From: Pseudomonadota bacterium
GTDB taxonomy: Bacteria; Pseudomonadota; Alphaproteobacteria; Dongiales; Dongiaceae
Reading direction: 5' to 3'
NCBI GenBank assembly: GCA_021792365.1
Contig: JAJYUT010000004.1
Coordinates: 472,187 to 536,186 of the forward strand
DNA length: 64,000 nucleotides
A program made the translations under genes and the position numbers. Below the pieces are notes generated by a model. The model made no database searches and was not told the origin of the DNA. It worked only from the letters and a program-made list of their open reading frames with translations. This document shows positions 1-9,842 of this stretch, piece after piece (the first letter of the stretch is position 1; every line of letters starts with the position of its first letter).

Positions 1-300
1 CTGTGGAACAATGACGCCCGGCTGCCGGTCCCGCTGATGCGCCGCCTGGCCGAGGAGCCTGGCCTGGTTGTCGGCGACAATGAGCCCTATTCGGGGCGCG
101 ACGGCCACGGTTATTCCATCAGGGCGCATGCGGAGGCGCTCGGCCTCGCCCATGCCCTGCTCGAGATCCGCCAGGACCTGATCGCCGACGACGCTGGGCA
201 GGAGAAATGGGCCGGCATCCTGCATCGCGTGCTCCAGGACGTGCTGGCCAATCCGGCATTGCATGAGGTCCGCCCGCAGCCCGAGGCGGCGGCGGGATGA
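1..300 (+). CDS. N-formylglutamate amidohydrolase family protein (C-terminal part, cut by window edge)
   Basis: An open frame runs from the first base to the TGA at 298-300, so only about the last 99 residues are visible. Motifs typical of this family are present: VGDNEPYSG, then GYSI with a downstream His, and IEIRQDL-like residues (EIRQDLI) where the metal-dependent amidohydrolase core ends. The family hydrolyses N-formylglutamate or related N-acyl amino acids, as in the last step of one histidine degradation route. The stop codon overlaps the start of the next gene (ATGA), so the two are translationally coupled. The real start lies outside the window. Confidence 0.75.
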   Translation: MWNNDARLPVPLMRRLAEEPGLVVGDNEPYSGRDGHGYSIRAHAEALGLAHALLEIRQDLIADDAGQEKWAGILHRVLQDVLANPALHEVRPQPEAAAG

Positions 301-1427
301 AGGAGCCAGCCTTCACCCTCGGCATCGAGGAGGAGTACCTGCTGGTCGATCGCGAGACCCGCGACCTGGTCGTCAATCCGCCGCCGGAACTGTTCGAAGC
401 CGCGAAGATCGCGCTCGGCGAGCGCGTGGCGCAGGAATTCCTGCGCTCGCAGATCGAGGTCGGAACGTCGGTCTGCACCACCCTGGATGAAGCGCGCGGC
501 CAACTCCGCGCTTTCCGCGCGACCGTCGGCGAGCTTGCCGGCCGCCACGGCCTGGCGCCAATCGCGGCCTCGACCCACCCGTTCGCGGAATGGGCGCGGC
601 AGTTGCACACCGACAAGGAGCGCTACAACATGCTGGCGCGCGATCTGCAGGCGCTCGGGCGGCGCCTGCTGATCTGCGGCATGCACGTGCATGTCGGGCT
701 CGATGACCCGGAGCTGCGCATCGACCTGATGAGCCAGGCATCGTATTTTCTGCCGCATCTGCTGGCGCTTTCCACCTCCTCGCCGTTCTGGCAGGGCGAG
801 GATACCGGCCTGAAGAGCTTCCGCCTGGCGGTGTTCGACGAACTGCCGCGCACGGGGCTGCCGGAGATCTTCGATTCCTGGGGCGAATACCAGCGGCATC
901 TCAAGGTGCTGATCAAGGCCGGGCTGATCGAGGACGGCAGCAAGCTTTGGTGGGACCTGCGGCCGAGCGCGCGATTCCCCACCTTGGAGCTGCGCATCAC
1001 CGACTCCTGCACGCTGCTGGAGGATACGCTCTGCGTCGCGGCGCTCTATCGCTGCATCCTGCGCATGCTCTACCGTCTGCGCCGCTCCAACCAGCGCTGG
1101 CGGCGCTACGCCGCGATGCTGATCAACGAGAACCGCTGGCGTGCGCAACGCTATGGTATCGACGAAGGGCTGGTGGATTTCGGCAAGGGCGAGATCACGC
1201 CCGTTCCCGGCCTGGTCGAGGAGATGATTGACCTGGTCGCGCCGGATGCCCAATTCTTCGGATGTGAAAAGGAAGTGCTGCATGCGCGCACGATCATCGC
1301 ACGCGGCACCTCCGCCCATCGGCAGGTCGCGCTCTACCGCCGGGCAATCGACGATGGGATGGAGCGCGAGCAGGCCCTGCGCATGGTCGTGGACCAGCTG
1401 ATCGCGGAAACCCAGAGTTTCGAATGA
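297..1427 (+). CDS. Carboxylate-amine ligase, YbdK family (glutamate-cysteine ligase type 2-like)
   Basis: 376 residues, the usual length of the YbdK/GCS2 family, which forms amide bonds between glutamate-like carboxylates and amines at the expense of ATP; E. coli YbdK has weak gamma-glutamylcysteine ligase activity. The N-terminal GIEEEY metal/ATP-binding motif is at residues 9-14, and a GMHVHVG metal-binding motif lies near residues 128-134. The start ATG overlaps the stop of the upstream amidohydrolase and the gene is followed after 8 nt by a DUF1244 gene, so the three probably form one transcript. The actual substrate in this organism cannot be read from the sequence. Confidence 0.85.
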   Translation: MKEPAFTLGIEEEYLLVDRETRDLVVNPPPELFEAAKIALGERVAQEFLRSQIEVGTSVCTTLDEARGQLRAFRATVGELAGRHGLAPIAASTHPFAEWARQLHTDKERYNMLARDLQALGRRLLICGMHVHVGLDDPELRIDLMSQASYFLPHLLALSTSSPFWQGEDTGLKSFRLAVFDELPRTGLPEIFDSWGEYQRHLKVLIKAGLIEDGSKLWWDLRPSARFPTLELRITDSCTLLEDTLCVAALYRCILRMLYRLRRSNQRWRRYAAMLINENRWRAQRYGIDEGLVDFGKGEITPVPGLVEEMIDLVAPDAQFFGCEKEVLHARTIIARGTSAHRQVALYRRAIDDGMEREQALRMVVDQLIAETQSFE

Positions 1428-1435
1428 GGCATGAC

Positions 1436-1729
1436 ATGGACGACAAGACACGCACCGAGCTGGAGGCCGCCGCGTTCCGGCGGCTGGTCCAGCACCTGCG
1501 CGAGCGCACCGACGTGCAGAACATCGACCTGATGAACCTGGCCGGCTTCTGCCGCAACTGCCTGTCCAAGTGGTACCGCGCCGCCGCCGAGGAGAGGGGC
1601 GTTGCGCTGAGCGACCCCGAGGCGCGCGAGATCGTCTATGGCATGCCGTACGAGGCGTGGAAGTCGAAGCACCAGACAGAAGCAAACGGCGAGCAGAAGA
1701 AGGCGTTCTCGGAAACGCACAAGCATTAG
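1436..1729 (+). CDS. DUF1244 domain-containing protein
   Basis: A 97-residue protein with the DUF1244 hallmark NIDLMNLAGFCRNCLSKWY-like core (around residues 28-46), including the two conserved cysteines spaced CxxC. The family is small, soluble, widespread in Alpha- and Gammaproteobacteria, and without an assigned biochemical role. An in-frame ATG at 1424 overlaps the previous stop, but the ATG at 1436 is preferred because relatives begin with MDDKT-like residues and a GAGG-type ribosome site precedes it. It is probably co-transcribed with the YbdK-type ligase. Confidence 0.85.
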   Translation: MDDKTRTELEAAAFRRLVQHLRERTDVQNIDLMNLAGFCRNCLSKWYRAAAEERGVALSDPEAREIVYGMPYEAWKSKHQTEANGEQKKAFSETHKH

Positions 1730-1806
1730 GACGGTCTCCAGCATCGCATCTGCCTAGCCGCCATGGCGGAGGCTGGCGCTCCGGCCGTGGCGAAGAGAGG
1801 GGCTCA

Positions 1807-2469
1807 GTGTCATCCACGCTCGTCGATCCCACGCTGCTCCTGCCGGCGTTGCTGGCGGCCGCGGCCTATACCCTGACGCCCGGCCCGGCCTTCCTCGCCT
1901 TGCTCGGCATCGGAGCGACGCAGGGCAGGCGCGCGGGTATTGGGTTCCTTGCCGGGCATCTGGCGGGCGACGTGGTGTGGGCTTCCCTGGCGCTGGTTGC
2001 CATCATCGGCGCCCAATCCATCGGCACCACGGTGTTCGACCTGCTGGGGCTGGCCTGTGGCCTCTATCTCTGCTGGCTGGGCTGGAAGGCGGCAAGCGTG
2101 CGGCGTGACGCCGATCCGCAATTGACCATCGGCGCGCGCCGGCCGGTGCTGCGCGGGCTGGCTTTCGGCCTCATGAATCCAAAGGGCTATCCCGTGGCGG
2201 TGGCCACCTTTACCTCGCTGCTCGCCGGCCGGTCGCAGGACCTCAGCTGGGAGCGCATGCCGCTGCTGCTGCTGGCGGCCTTCGCTGGCTTCATCCTCGC
2301 TGACGGCGTGCTCGCCTATGTGGTGGGCGCGGGGCTGGTGCGGCGCTTCTACCGCCGGCATCAGCTATGGGTGACCCGCGCGTCGGGCCTGCTGTTCATC
2401 GGCTTCGGGCTGAACGCCCTCTGGCATTCCGGCCATTCCCTGTGGGCGAGCTTTCGACGCGCGGCGTGA
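1807..2469 (+). CDS. LysE family amino-acid exporter
   Basis: 220 residues with about six hydrophobic segments and the LysE/RhtB signature: a TPGPA motif at residues 24-28 after the first membrane helix, an acidic GD/DVVW segment and a GLMNPKGY motif in the second half. Such inner-membrane permeases export amino acids such as lysine, threonine or homoserine. The GTG at 1807 is chosen because a strong GAGAGGGG site precedes it and it lines up with family N-termini; the open frame itself extends upstream without coding character. Its last 105 bases overlap the 3' end of the convergent EamA gene. Confidence 0.85.
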   Translation: MSSTLVDPTLLLPALLAAAAYTLTPGPAFLALLGIGATQGRRAGIGFLAGHLAGDVVWASLALVAIIGAQSIGTTVFDLLGLACGLYLCWLGWKAASVRRDADPQLTIGARRPVLRGLAFGLMNPKGYPVAVATFTSLLAGRSQDLSWERMPLLLLAAFAGFILADGVLAYVVGAGLVRRFYRRHQLWVTRASGLLFIGFGLNALWHSGHSLWASFRRAA

Positions 2470-3306
2470 CGGCCAGACGATCACCGCCAGTCCGCTGAGA
2501 ATCACGCCGCCGCCCAGGAGCAGCGCGGCGCGCAGCGGCTCGTGAAGGGCGAGCGCGCCGGTCGCCACCCCGACCGGCGGCATGAGCAGCGAAAAGGGCA
2601 GCAGCTGGTCGATGCGGTTGCGCACCAGGAGCTTGTACCAGAGCATGTATCCGCCGGCGAAGCCGAGGAGGGCGATCGCGACCAGCCCGAGCCAGTCCTG
2701 TGCGGTGGCCCGCGTCAGCGATCCGAGGTGATCCTGTTCCAGGAGGAGGCTGGCGAATAGCGCCTGGGGCCAGGCATGGCGCGCCATGGCGGCGTAGAAC
2801 GCGCCGCCGCTGTCCTTGCAGCGCAGCCGAACGAGGATCTGGGCGGTGGCCCACGACAATGCGCCGAGCGTGATGGCCATGATCCCGAGCACGGAGTCGC
2901 TTGCCTCCGGCGCGCCGATGACGATCGCCACGCCGCCGAGCGCGACCGCCGAGCCGAGGCCGTTGCGCAGGCTGGGCTTGTCGATGCCGACCGCCCAGGA
3001 CATCAGGATCGCGAACGGCACGGTCAACTGGAGCAGCAGATTGGATGTCGTCGCGGGAAGCAGATTGAGCCCGAACGCCAGCAGGCAGCTTTGCGCGCTG
3101 CCGCCAAGAGCCGCGATCAGCATCATCCAGCCGAACGGCGTGCGGCTGCGCCCGGCAACGGGCGTCACCGCCAGCGCGATCACGGCATAGACCAGCGCGA
3201 TGAACAGCAGCGGCGGAAACGCGCCCATGGCCGGCTTCATCAGCGTGAACCCGACGCCCCAGATCACCTGGACCAGGACGGCGAGGCCGATATCTTTCAT
3301 TGACAT
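2365..3306 (-). CDS. EamA/DMT family transporter
   Basis: 313 residues with two EamA repeats, about ten predicted membrane helices and the usual GGVxIV-like ends of each repeat. Proteins of this drug/metabolite transporter superfamily export small metabolites across the inner membrane; the substrate is unknown. The last ~35 residues (after VIVWPSRR) are hydrophilic, rich in Gly/Pro/Arg and antisense to the LysE gene, so they look like a read-through tail. An alternative start is the ATG at 3300. A 179-bp divergent promoter region separates it from the GapR gene. Confidence 0.8.
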   Translation of the reverse strand: MSMKDIGLAVLVQVIWGVGFTLMKPAMGAFPPLLFIALVYAVIALAVTPVAGRSRTPFGWMMLIAALGGSAQSCLLAFGLNLLPATTSNLLLQLTVPFAILMSWAVGIDKPSLRNGLGSAVALGGVAIVIGAPEASDSVLGIMAITLGALSWATAQILVRLRCKDSGGAFYAAMARHAWPQALFASLLLEQDHLGSLTRATAQDWLGLVAIALLGFAGGYMLWYKLLVRNRIDQLLPFSLLMPPVGVATGALALHEPLRAALLLGGGVILSGLAVIVWPSRRASKARPQGMAGMPEGVQPEADEQQARRAGHP

Positions 3307-3485
3307 GGAATGCTCAAGGCGGGGAAAGCCGTGGCGACAATGCCGCGCCCGCCGCAGCCGCGCAAGCAGCCCACGTTATCCACGCTATCCACAGCCGTTC
3401 GGCGCTTGTTCGGGGCTGTCCCGGAGGACTAGAGTCGCGGCCGTTCCGATTCGGGGCGGGTGTTCAGGACATTGCGGAGTAAGTC

Positions 3486-3734
3486 ATGGCGGATGCTGGT
3501 GGCATAGCGGCGGACCGACTGAAATCCTTCATCGAGCGCATCGAGCGCCTCGAGGAGGAGAAGGCGGCAATCGCCGGGGATATCCGCGAAGTCTACTCCG
3601 AAGCCAAGTCGACCGGCTTCGAGACCAAGATCATGCGGCAGGTTGTGCGCCTCAGGAAGATGGAGGCGCATGACCGAGAGGAGCAGGAGCAACTTCTGGA
3701 TCTCTATAAGCGTGCCGTCGGCATGGTCGGTTGA
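3486..3734 (+). CDS. gapR: GapR family nucleoid-associated DNA-binding protein (DUF2312)
   Basis: 82 residues, the typical length of DUF2312/GapR. The first half is a long helix with LKSFIERIERLEEEK-like coiled-coil heptads, followed by the conserved basic, DNA-binding segment around GFETKIMRQVVRLRK (residues 40-54). In Caulobacter, GapR binds AT-rich and overtwisted DNA, supports topoisomerases and affects replication and chromosome segregation. It is a single-gene unit here. The family call is firm; the physiological role is transferred from Caulobacter. Confidence 0.9.
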   Translation: MADAGGIAADRLKSFIERIERLEEEKAAIAGDIREVYSEAKSTGFETKIMRQVVRLRKMEAHDREEQEQLLDLYKRAVGMVG

Positions 3735-4021
3735 GCCGGGCCGGCTGATTAGAATCCTTGAGTTGCGTCGCCTGGTCAGGGCGGGATGATATGATGCCCT
3801 GCTGGCGGGGCTGGATGGCATCACCCTCATCGCCGAGTCGGAACTGAAGTCCGAGATCGTCCGCACCGTTGTGAAACACTGGGTCCAAGCGTGACGACCA
3901 TGCCGCGCCGCGCCGTGAATCCTTCGACCCGCCGGAGGTGCCTTACCTCCTCCCTTGACGGCGAAGGCCTGGTCGACCGCATCCTGATCGCCGTGGATTT
4001 CATGACCACGTAGCGTTCCCG
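3735..4021. other. Gene-free stretch between gapR and the opp operon
   Basis: No complete gene is visible in these 287 bases. On the plus strand a short frame at about 3793-3894 ends with coding-like residues (LLAGLDGITLIAESELK then a stop), and another at about 3956-4012 reads DGEGLVDRILIAVDFMTT before a stop. Both look like coding debris but neither has a start or a family I recognise. A small GGAGGT...ACCTCC inverted repeat lies near 3935-3952. The opp operon probably ends transcription here. Confidence 0.4.
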
Positions 4022-5979
<1,958 letters not shown>

Positions 5980-5987
5980 GCGCGTCC

Positions 5988-6881
5988 TCAACGATCCCTG
6001 GGGTCGAGGGCGTCGCGCAGTCCGTCCCCGATGAAGTTGAGCGAGAGCAGCGTGATCGCCAGCATCGACCCGGTGCCGATGATGGCCCAGGGTGCGATCT
6101 CCATGACGACGGCCGCCTCGCTCACCAGCGTGCCCCAGCTCGAATCCGGCTCCTGCACGCCCATACCGAGGAAGCTGATGAAGCTCTCGATCAGGATGAC
6201 GTTCGGCACGGTGAGCGTCACATAGACCACCACGGGCCCCAGGCAATTGGGGATGATGTGGCGCGTGATGATGCGCCATCTGGAGACGCCGCTCGCCTCC
6301 GCCGCTTCGATGAATTCGCGCCTGCGGATGGAGATGGTCTGCCCGCGCACGATGCGCGCCATGTCGAGCCAGCTGACCGCGCCGATCGCAATGTAGATGA
6401 GGGTGATGTGACGCCCGAACACGACCGTCAGCATGATGACGAAGAAGATGAACGGGATCGAATAGAGGATGTCCACGATCCGCATCATGAAGCCGTCGAC
6501 CCGCCCGCCGAGGAAGCCGGCGGTCGCGCCCCAGATCACGCCTATGACCAGGCTGACCATGGTGGCGGTGAAGCCGACCAGCAGTGAGACCTGTCCGCCA
6601 TAAAGCAGGCGGACGAAGAGGTCGCGGTTGTTCCCGTCCGTCCCCAGCCAATAACCAAGCTCAAGGTTGGGCGGACCCCAGCTCTCCAGCTCCCAATTGA
6701 TGTCGTCGGGAGCTCGAAGCCCGAAATACGGGGCGCCGAAACAGGCGATGACGATGATGCAGAAGATCACCAGGCTGGAGACGGCGGCCTTGTTGCGCAG
6801 GAAGCGGTGGCGCGCATCGGCCCAGAGGCTGCGCCCCTTGACCTCGGGCTGGCTGGCGAGCGTGATATCGGCGACGGACAT
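5988..6881 (-). CDS. oppC: Oligopeptide ABC transporter permease OppC
   Basis: 297 residues with an N-terminal OppC-type segment, a first helix at about residues 34-54, then five more helices in the BPD_transp_1 domain. The EAA loop that contacts the ATPases (EAAEASGVS, residues 192-200) is intact. It forms the inner-membrane channel with OppB. It starts 7 nt after the oppB stop and is followed closely by oppD, consistent with a single operon. Confidence 0.9.
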   Translation of the reverse strand: MSVADITLASQPEVKGRSLWADARHRFLRNKAAVSSLVIFCIIVIACFGAPYFGLRAPDDINWELESWGPPNLELGYWLGTDGNNRDLFVRLLYGGQVSLLVGFTATMVSLVIGVIWGATAGFLGGRVDGFMMRIVDILYSIPFIFFVIMLTVVFGRHITLIYIAIGAVSWLDMARIVRGQTISIRRREFIEAAEASGVSRWRIITRHIIPNCLGPVVVYVTLTVPNVILIESFISFLGMGVQEPDSSWGTLVSEAAVVMEIAPWAIIGTGSMLAITLLSLNFIGDGLRDALDPRDR

Positions 6882-6888
6882 GGCGACC

Positions 6889-7806
6889 TCAATCGTACCG
6901 GACCTTGGGGTCCAGGACGCCGTACAGCAGATCGGCGATTAGGTTGCAGAGGATGACGAGCGCGCCGTAGAACACCGTCACGCCCATCACGAGCGTGTAG
7001 TCGCGGTTGAGCGAGCCCTGCACGAAATAGCGGCCGATTCCCGGGATCGAGAAGATCTGCTCCACCACCACCGAGCCGGTGATGATGTTGGCGATCGCCG
7101 GCCCCAGATAGGAGACGACCGGCAGGATCGCGGCGCGGATGGCGTGGCGGCTGATGGTCAGGCGGGCGGGCAGGCCCTTGGCGCGCGCCGTTCGCACGTA
7201 GTTGCTGCTCAGCACCTCGATCATGCTGGCGCGCGTCAGCCGCGCGATGGCGGCGATCTGCGGCAGGCACAGGGCGATGACCGGGAGCACGTAATGGCCC
7301 GGCTGGCCCCAGCCGCCCACGGGCAGCAATTGCAGTTGCAGGCCGATCACGAGCGTGAGGATCGGCGCCACCACGAAATTGGGCACCGCGATGCCGACCA
7401 TCGAGACCGACATGCTCGCATAATCGACCCAGGTGTTCTGCCGCAGGGCGGCCCAGATGCCGAGCGAAATGCCGATCACCAGGGCGAGCAGGATCGCCAT
7501 GCCGCCAAGCTGCAGGGAGACGGGGAACCCGCCGAAGATCAGGTCGGCGACGGAGAAGTCCTTGTATTTGAACGAGGGGCCGAAATCGCCATGCAGCAGG
7601 CCGTTCAGGTAGCGGAGGAACTGCTGCCACAGAGGCTCGTCGAGGTGGTAGGCCTTCAGCAGGTTGGCCTCGACCTCGGGCGGCACCCGGCGTTCGCGCG
7701 CAAAGGGCCCGCCCGGCGCCAGCCGCATCATGAAGAAGGCGCCGGCGATGATGATGAGAAGCGTTGGGATGGCGCCGCCGAGGCGTCGCATCACGTAATG
7801 CAGCAC
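6889..7806 (-). CDS. oppB: Oligopeptide ABC transporter permease OppB
   Basis: 305 residues beginning at a GTG (7806) preceded by a good GGAGG site 8 nt upstream; the in-frame ATG at 7791 would cut the conserved LHYVMRRL start. Six membrane helices and the EAA-like loop (RTARAKGLPARL) of the BPD_transp_1 family are present. It forms the translocation channel with OppC. A 123-bp spacer holding a perfect hairpin separates it from oppA. Confidence 0.9.
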   Translation of the reverse strand: MLHYVMRRLGGAIPTLLIIIAGAFFMMRLAPGGPFARERRVPPEVEANLLKAYHLDEPLWQQFLRYLNGLLHGDFGPSFKYKDFSVADLIFGGFPVSLQLGGMAILLALVIGISLGIWAALRQNTWVDYASMSVSMVGIAVPNFVVAPILTLVIGLQLQLLPVGGWGQPGHYVLPVIALCLPQIAAIARLTRASMIEVLSSNYVRTARAKGLPARLTISRHAIRAAILPVVSYLGPAIANIITGSVVVEQIFSIPGIGRYFVQGSLNRDYTLVMGVTVFYGALVILCNLIADLLYGVLDPKVRYD

Positions 7807-7877
7807 TGCTCGATCCTCCGAAGCCAGGCCGGCCCGTGCTGGAGGGCTGTCCGGGCCGATGTCATGCCCTGAACGGA

Positions 7878-7914
7878 CAACGACCGGCAGCGCAAGCCAC
7901 GCTGCCGGTCGTTG
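7878..7914 (-). other. Perfect 15-bp stem hairpin between oppA and oppB
   Basis: CAACGACCGGCAGCG at 7878-7892 is the exact reverse complement of 7900-7914, with a 7-nt loop. No U-run follows on the transcribed (minus) strand, so it is better read as a processing or 3'-end-stabilising hairpin downstream of oppA, or a partial terminator, than as a full intrinsic terminator. Such hairpins commonly give more binding-protein mRNA than permease mRNA in ABC operons. Confidence 0.7.
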
Positions 7915-7929
7915 ATCTCGCCATGCCGG

Positions 7930-9516
7930 TTACTGGACCGACATGTAGCGGCCGAGGTGGAAGTCCAGGTTGTTGTACGCCCAGCCCTGCACCTGCGGCG
8001 AAACCATGTGCTTGGTCTTGTAGTGCAGGATCGGGATGATCGGCAGATCGGCGAGGAAGATCTGCTCCGACTTCTCCAGCATCGCCATGCGTTCCTTCGG
8101 GTCGGCGACGTTGAAGGACTCCTTCACGAGCTTGTCGAACTCGGCGTTGTTGTAGCCCGCGTCGTTGCGCACGCCCGCATCCGAGAGGAACAGGTCCAGG
8201 AAGGTGACCGGGTCGGCATAGTCGCCGATCCAGGCGGCACGCGCGACATCGAACTGCTTGTTGTCGCGAGTGTCGAGATAGACCTGCCATTCCTGGTTAT
8301 TAAGCGTCGCGTTGACGCCGATCGCCTTCCACATGCTCTGGACCGCGATCGCGATCTTCTTGTGGTTCTCGCTGGTGTTGTAGAGGATCTCGATGTTGAG
8401 CGGATTGTCCGGGCCGTAACCGGCCGCCGTCATCAGCTCCTTGGCCTTCGCGAGGCGCGCTTCCTTCGGCATGTCCTTGAACGACACGTACTGCGTGTTG
8501 TAGTCCGGCGTTCCCGGCGGGACCCAGGAATAGGCCGGCAGGAAGCTGCCTTGGGTCACCTTGTCGGCGATGATCTCGCGGTCGATGGCCAGGGCCAGCG
8601 CCTCGCGCAGTTCCTTCTTCGCGCCCGCCTCGCGCGTGGTGTTGACGACGTAATAGTAGGTGCCGAGATAGGGCTTCGCCTCGTATTCGTCCTTCAGATT
8701 TGCCTCGATGAAGCCGATCTGATCGGACGGAACTTCATAAGTGATATGAAGCTCGCCGGCGCGGTAGCGCTTGAACTCCTCCGAGATGTCCTCGGTCGGA
8801 TAGTAGACGATCTTCTCTAGCTTGACGTTCGCCGCGTCGTAGTAGTTCGGGTTCTTCACCAGCGTCATGGACGCCTGCGGGGTCCATTCCTGCATCGTAA
8901 AGGCGCCGTTGCCGATGATGTTGCCCGGCTTGGTCCAGTCCTGGCCGAACTTCTCCACCGTCGCCTTGTGGACAGGCAGGAAGGTGTTGTGCCGGATGAG
9001 GCCGAGGAAGTACGGCGCCGGCTTGGCGAGCGTGACCTGGAAGGTCTTGTCGTCCACCGCCTTGACGCCCAGCTTGCTCAGGTCCTTCTCCTCGCCCTTG
9101 CGGATCTGCTCGGCATTGAGAATGGGATCGGCGATCGCCGCGTAGTCTGCCGCGATCGCGGGATCGACCAGGCGTTGGAAGGAATAGGCGAAATCGGCGG
9201 CAGTCACGGGATCGCCGTTCGACCATTTCGCGTCGCGCAGATGGAAGGTGTAGGTCTTGCCATCATCGCTCACGTCCCAGCTTTCCGCCATGCCGGGCAC
9301 GACCTGGCCGTCGGGCGAATAGGTGGTAAGGCCTTCGAAGATCTCGTACTGGATGTTGGCTTCGATCACTCCGGTCGACTTCTGCGGGTCCATCGTCTCC
9401 GGTTCGGCGCCGTTGCCGCGATGCAGAACCATTTCCGCCTGGGCTACGGTCGACGCCGCGATAAGCGTCGCTGCCGTCAGCGCAGACAACAGAACGTTGC
9501 GCTTGATCAGTGACAT
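7930..9516 (-). CDS. oppA: Oligopeptide ABC transporter periplasmic binding protein OppA
   Basis: 528 residues from the ATG at 9516, which lies 8 nt after a GGAGG site; an ATG two codons earlier is too close to that site. A Sec signal peptide covers about residues 1-27 (basic LIKRN, hydrophobic core, cleavage after AQA). The mature part is SBP_bac_5, with the E. coli OppA-like segments ETMDPQKS, NGAFTMQEW and NNLDFHLGRYMSVQ at the end. It binds peptides in the periplasm for OppBCDF. First gene of the operon. Confidence 0.9.
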   Translation of the reverse strand: MSLIKRNVLLSALTAATLIAASTVAQAEMVLHRGNGAEPETMDPQKSTGVIEANIQYEIFEGLTTYSPDGQVVPGMAESWDVSDDGKTYTFHLRDAKWSNGDPVTAADFAYSFQRLVDPAIAADYAAIADPILNAEQIRKGEEKDLSKLGVKAVDDKTFQVTLAKPAPYFLGLIRHNTFLPVHKATVEKFGQDWTKPGNIIGNGAFTMQEWTPQASMTLVKNPNYYDAANVKLEKIVYYPTEDISEEFKRYRAGELHITYEVPSDQIGFIEANLKDEYEAKPYLGTYYYVVNTTREAGAKKELREALALAIDREIIADKVTQGSFLPAYSWVPPGTPDYNTQYVSFKDMPKEARLAKAKELMTAAGYGPDNPLNIEILYNTSENHKKIAIAVQSMWKAIGVNATLNNQEWQVYLDTRDNKQFDVARAAWIGDYADPVTFLDLFLSDAGVRNDAGYNNAEFDKLVKESFNVADPKERMAMLEKSEQIFLADLPIIPILHYKTKHMVSPQVQGWAYNNLDFHLGRYMSVQ

Positions 9517-9842
9517 TTGCATGTCCTCCCTAGTGAATGTGCGTCCCGGGCGAGGGCGTTTGTCTAGTCTTCATTGGCCTCCAGCCTCGCTCGGACTTGG
9601 GGCGATATTCCCCGATTGGTACGATTGTTTCAACGACATTAAGGCAGGAAAGCTCAACAAATCCGGGTTCTTCCGGGAATTGGGTGGCGTTCGCCTTTCG
9701 TATCGTGGGCATCGTTTGAAGCCAGGCAGTTCGCCGGAGGAGGCCATGCTCCAGCTTGCGCTTCGCCGGACCGGTGTCGAAGTGACGGAGTGCGGCGTCA
9801 CAACTGACCAGCGAACATCGCGGCGCCGTCGTGCTGGTTCGC
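9517..9842. other. Gene-free region between oppA and iorAB
   Basis: About 326 bases with no convincing gene; short open frames on both strands lack family features. It must contain the promoter and leader of the leftward opp operon, but I could not pick a confident -35/-10 pair. A strong GGAGG ribosome site for oppA sits at about 9524-9528. Confidence 0.5.
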
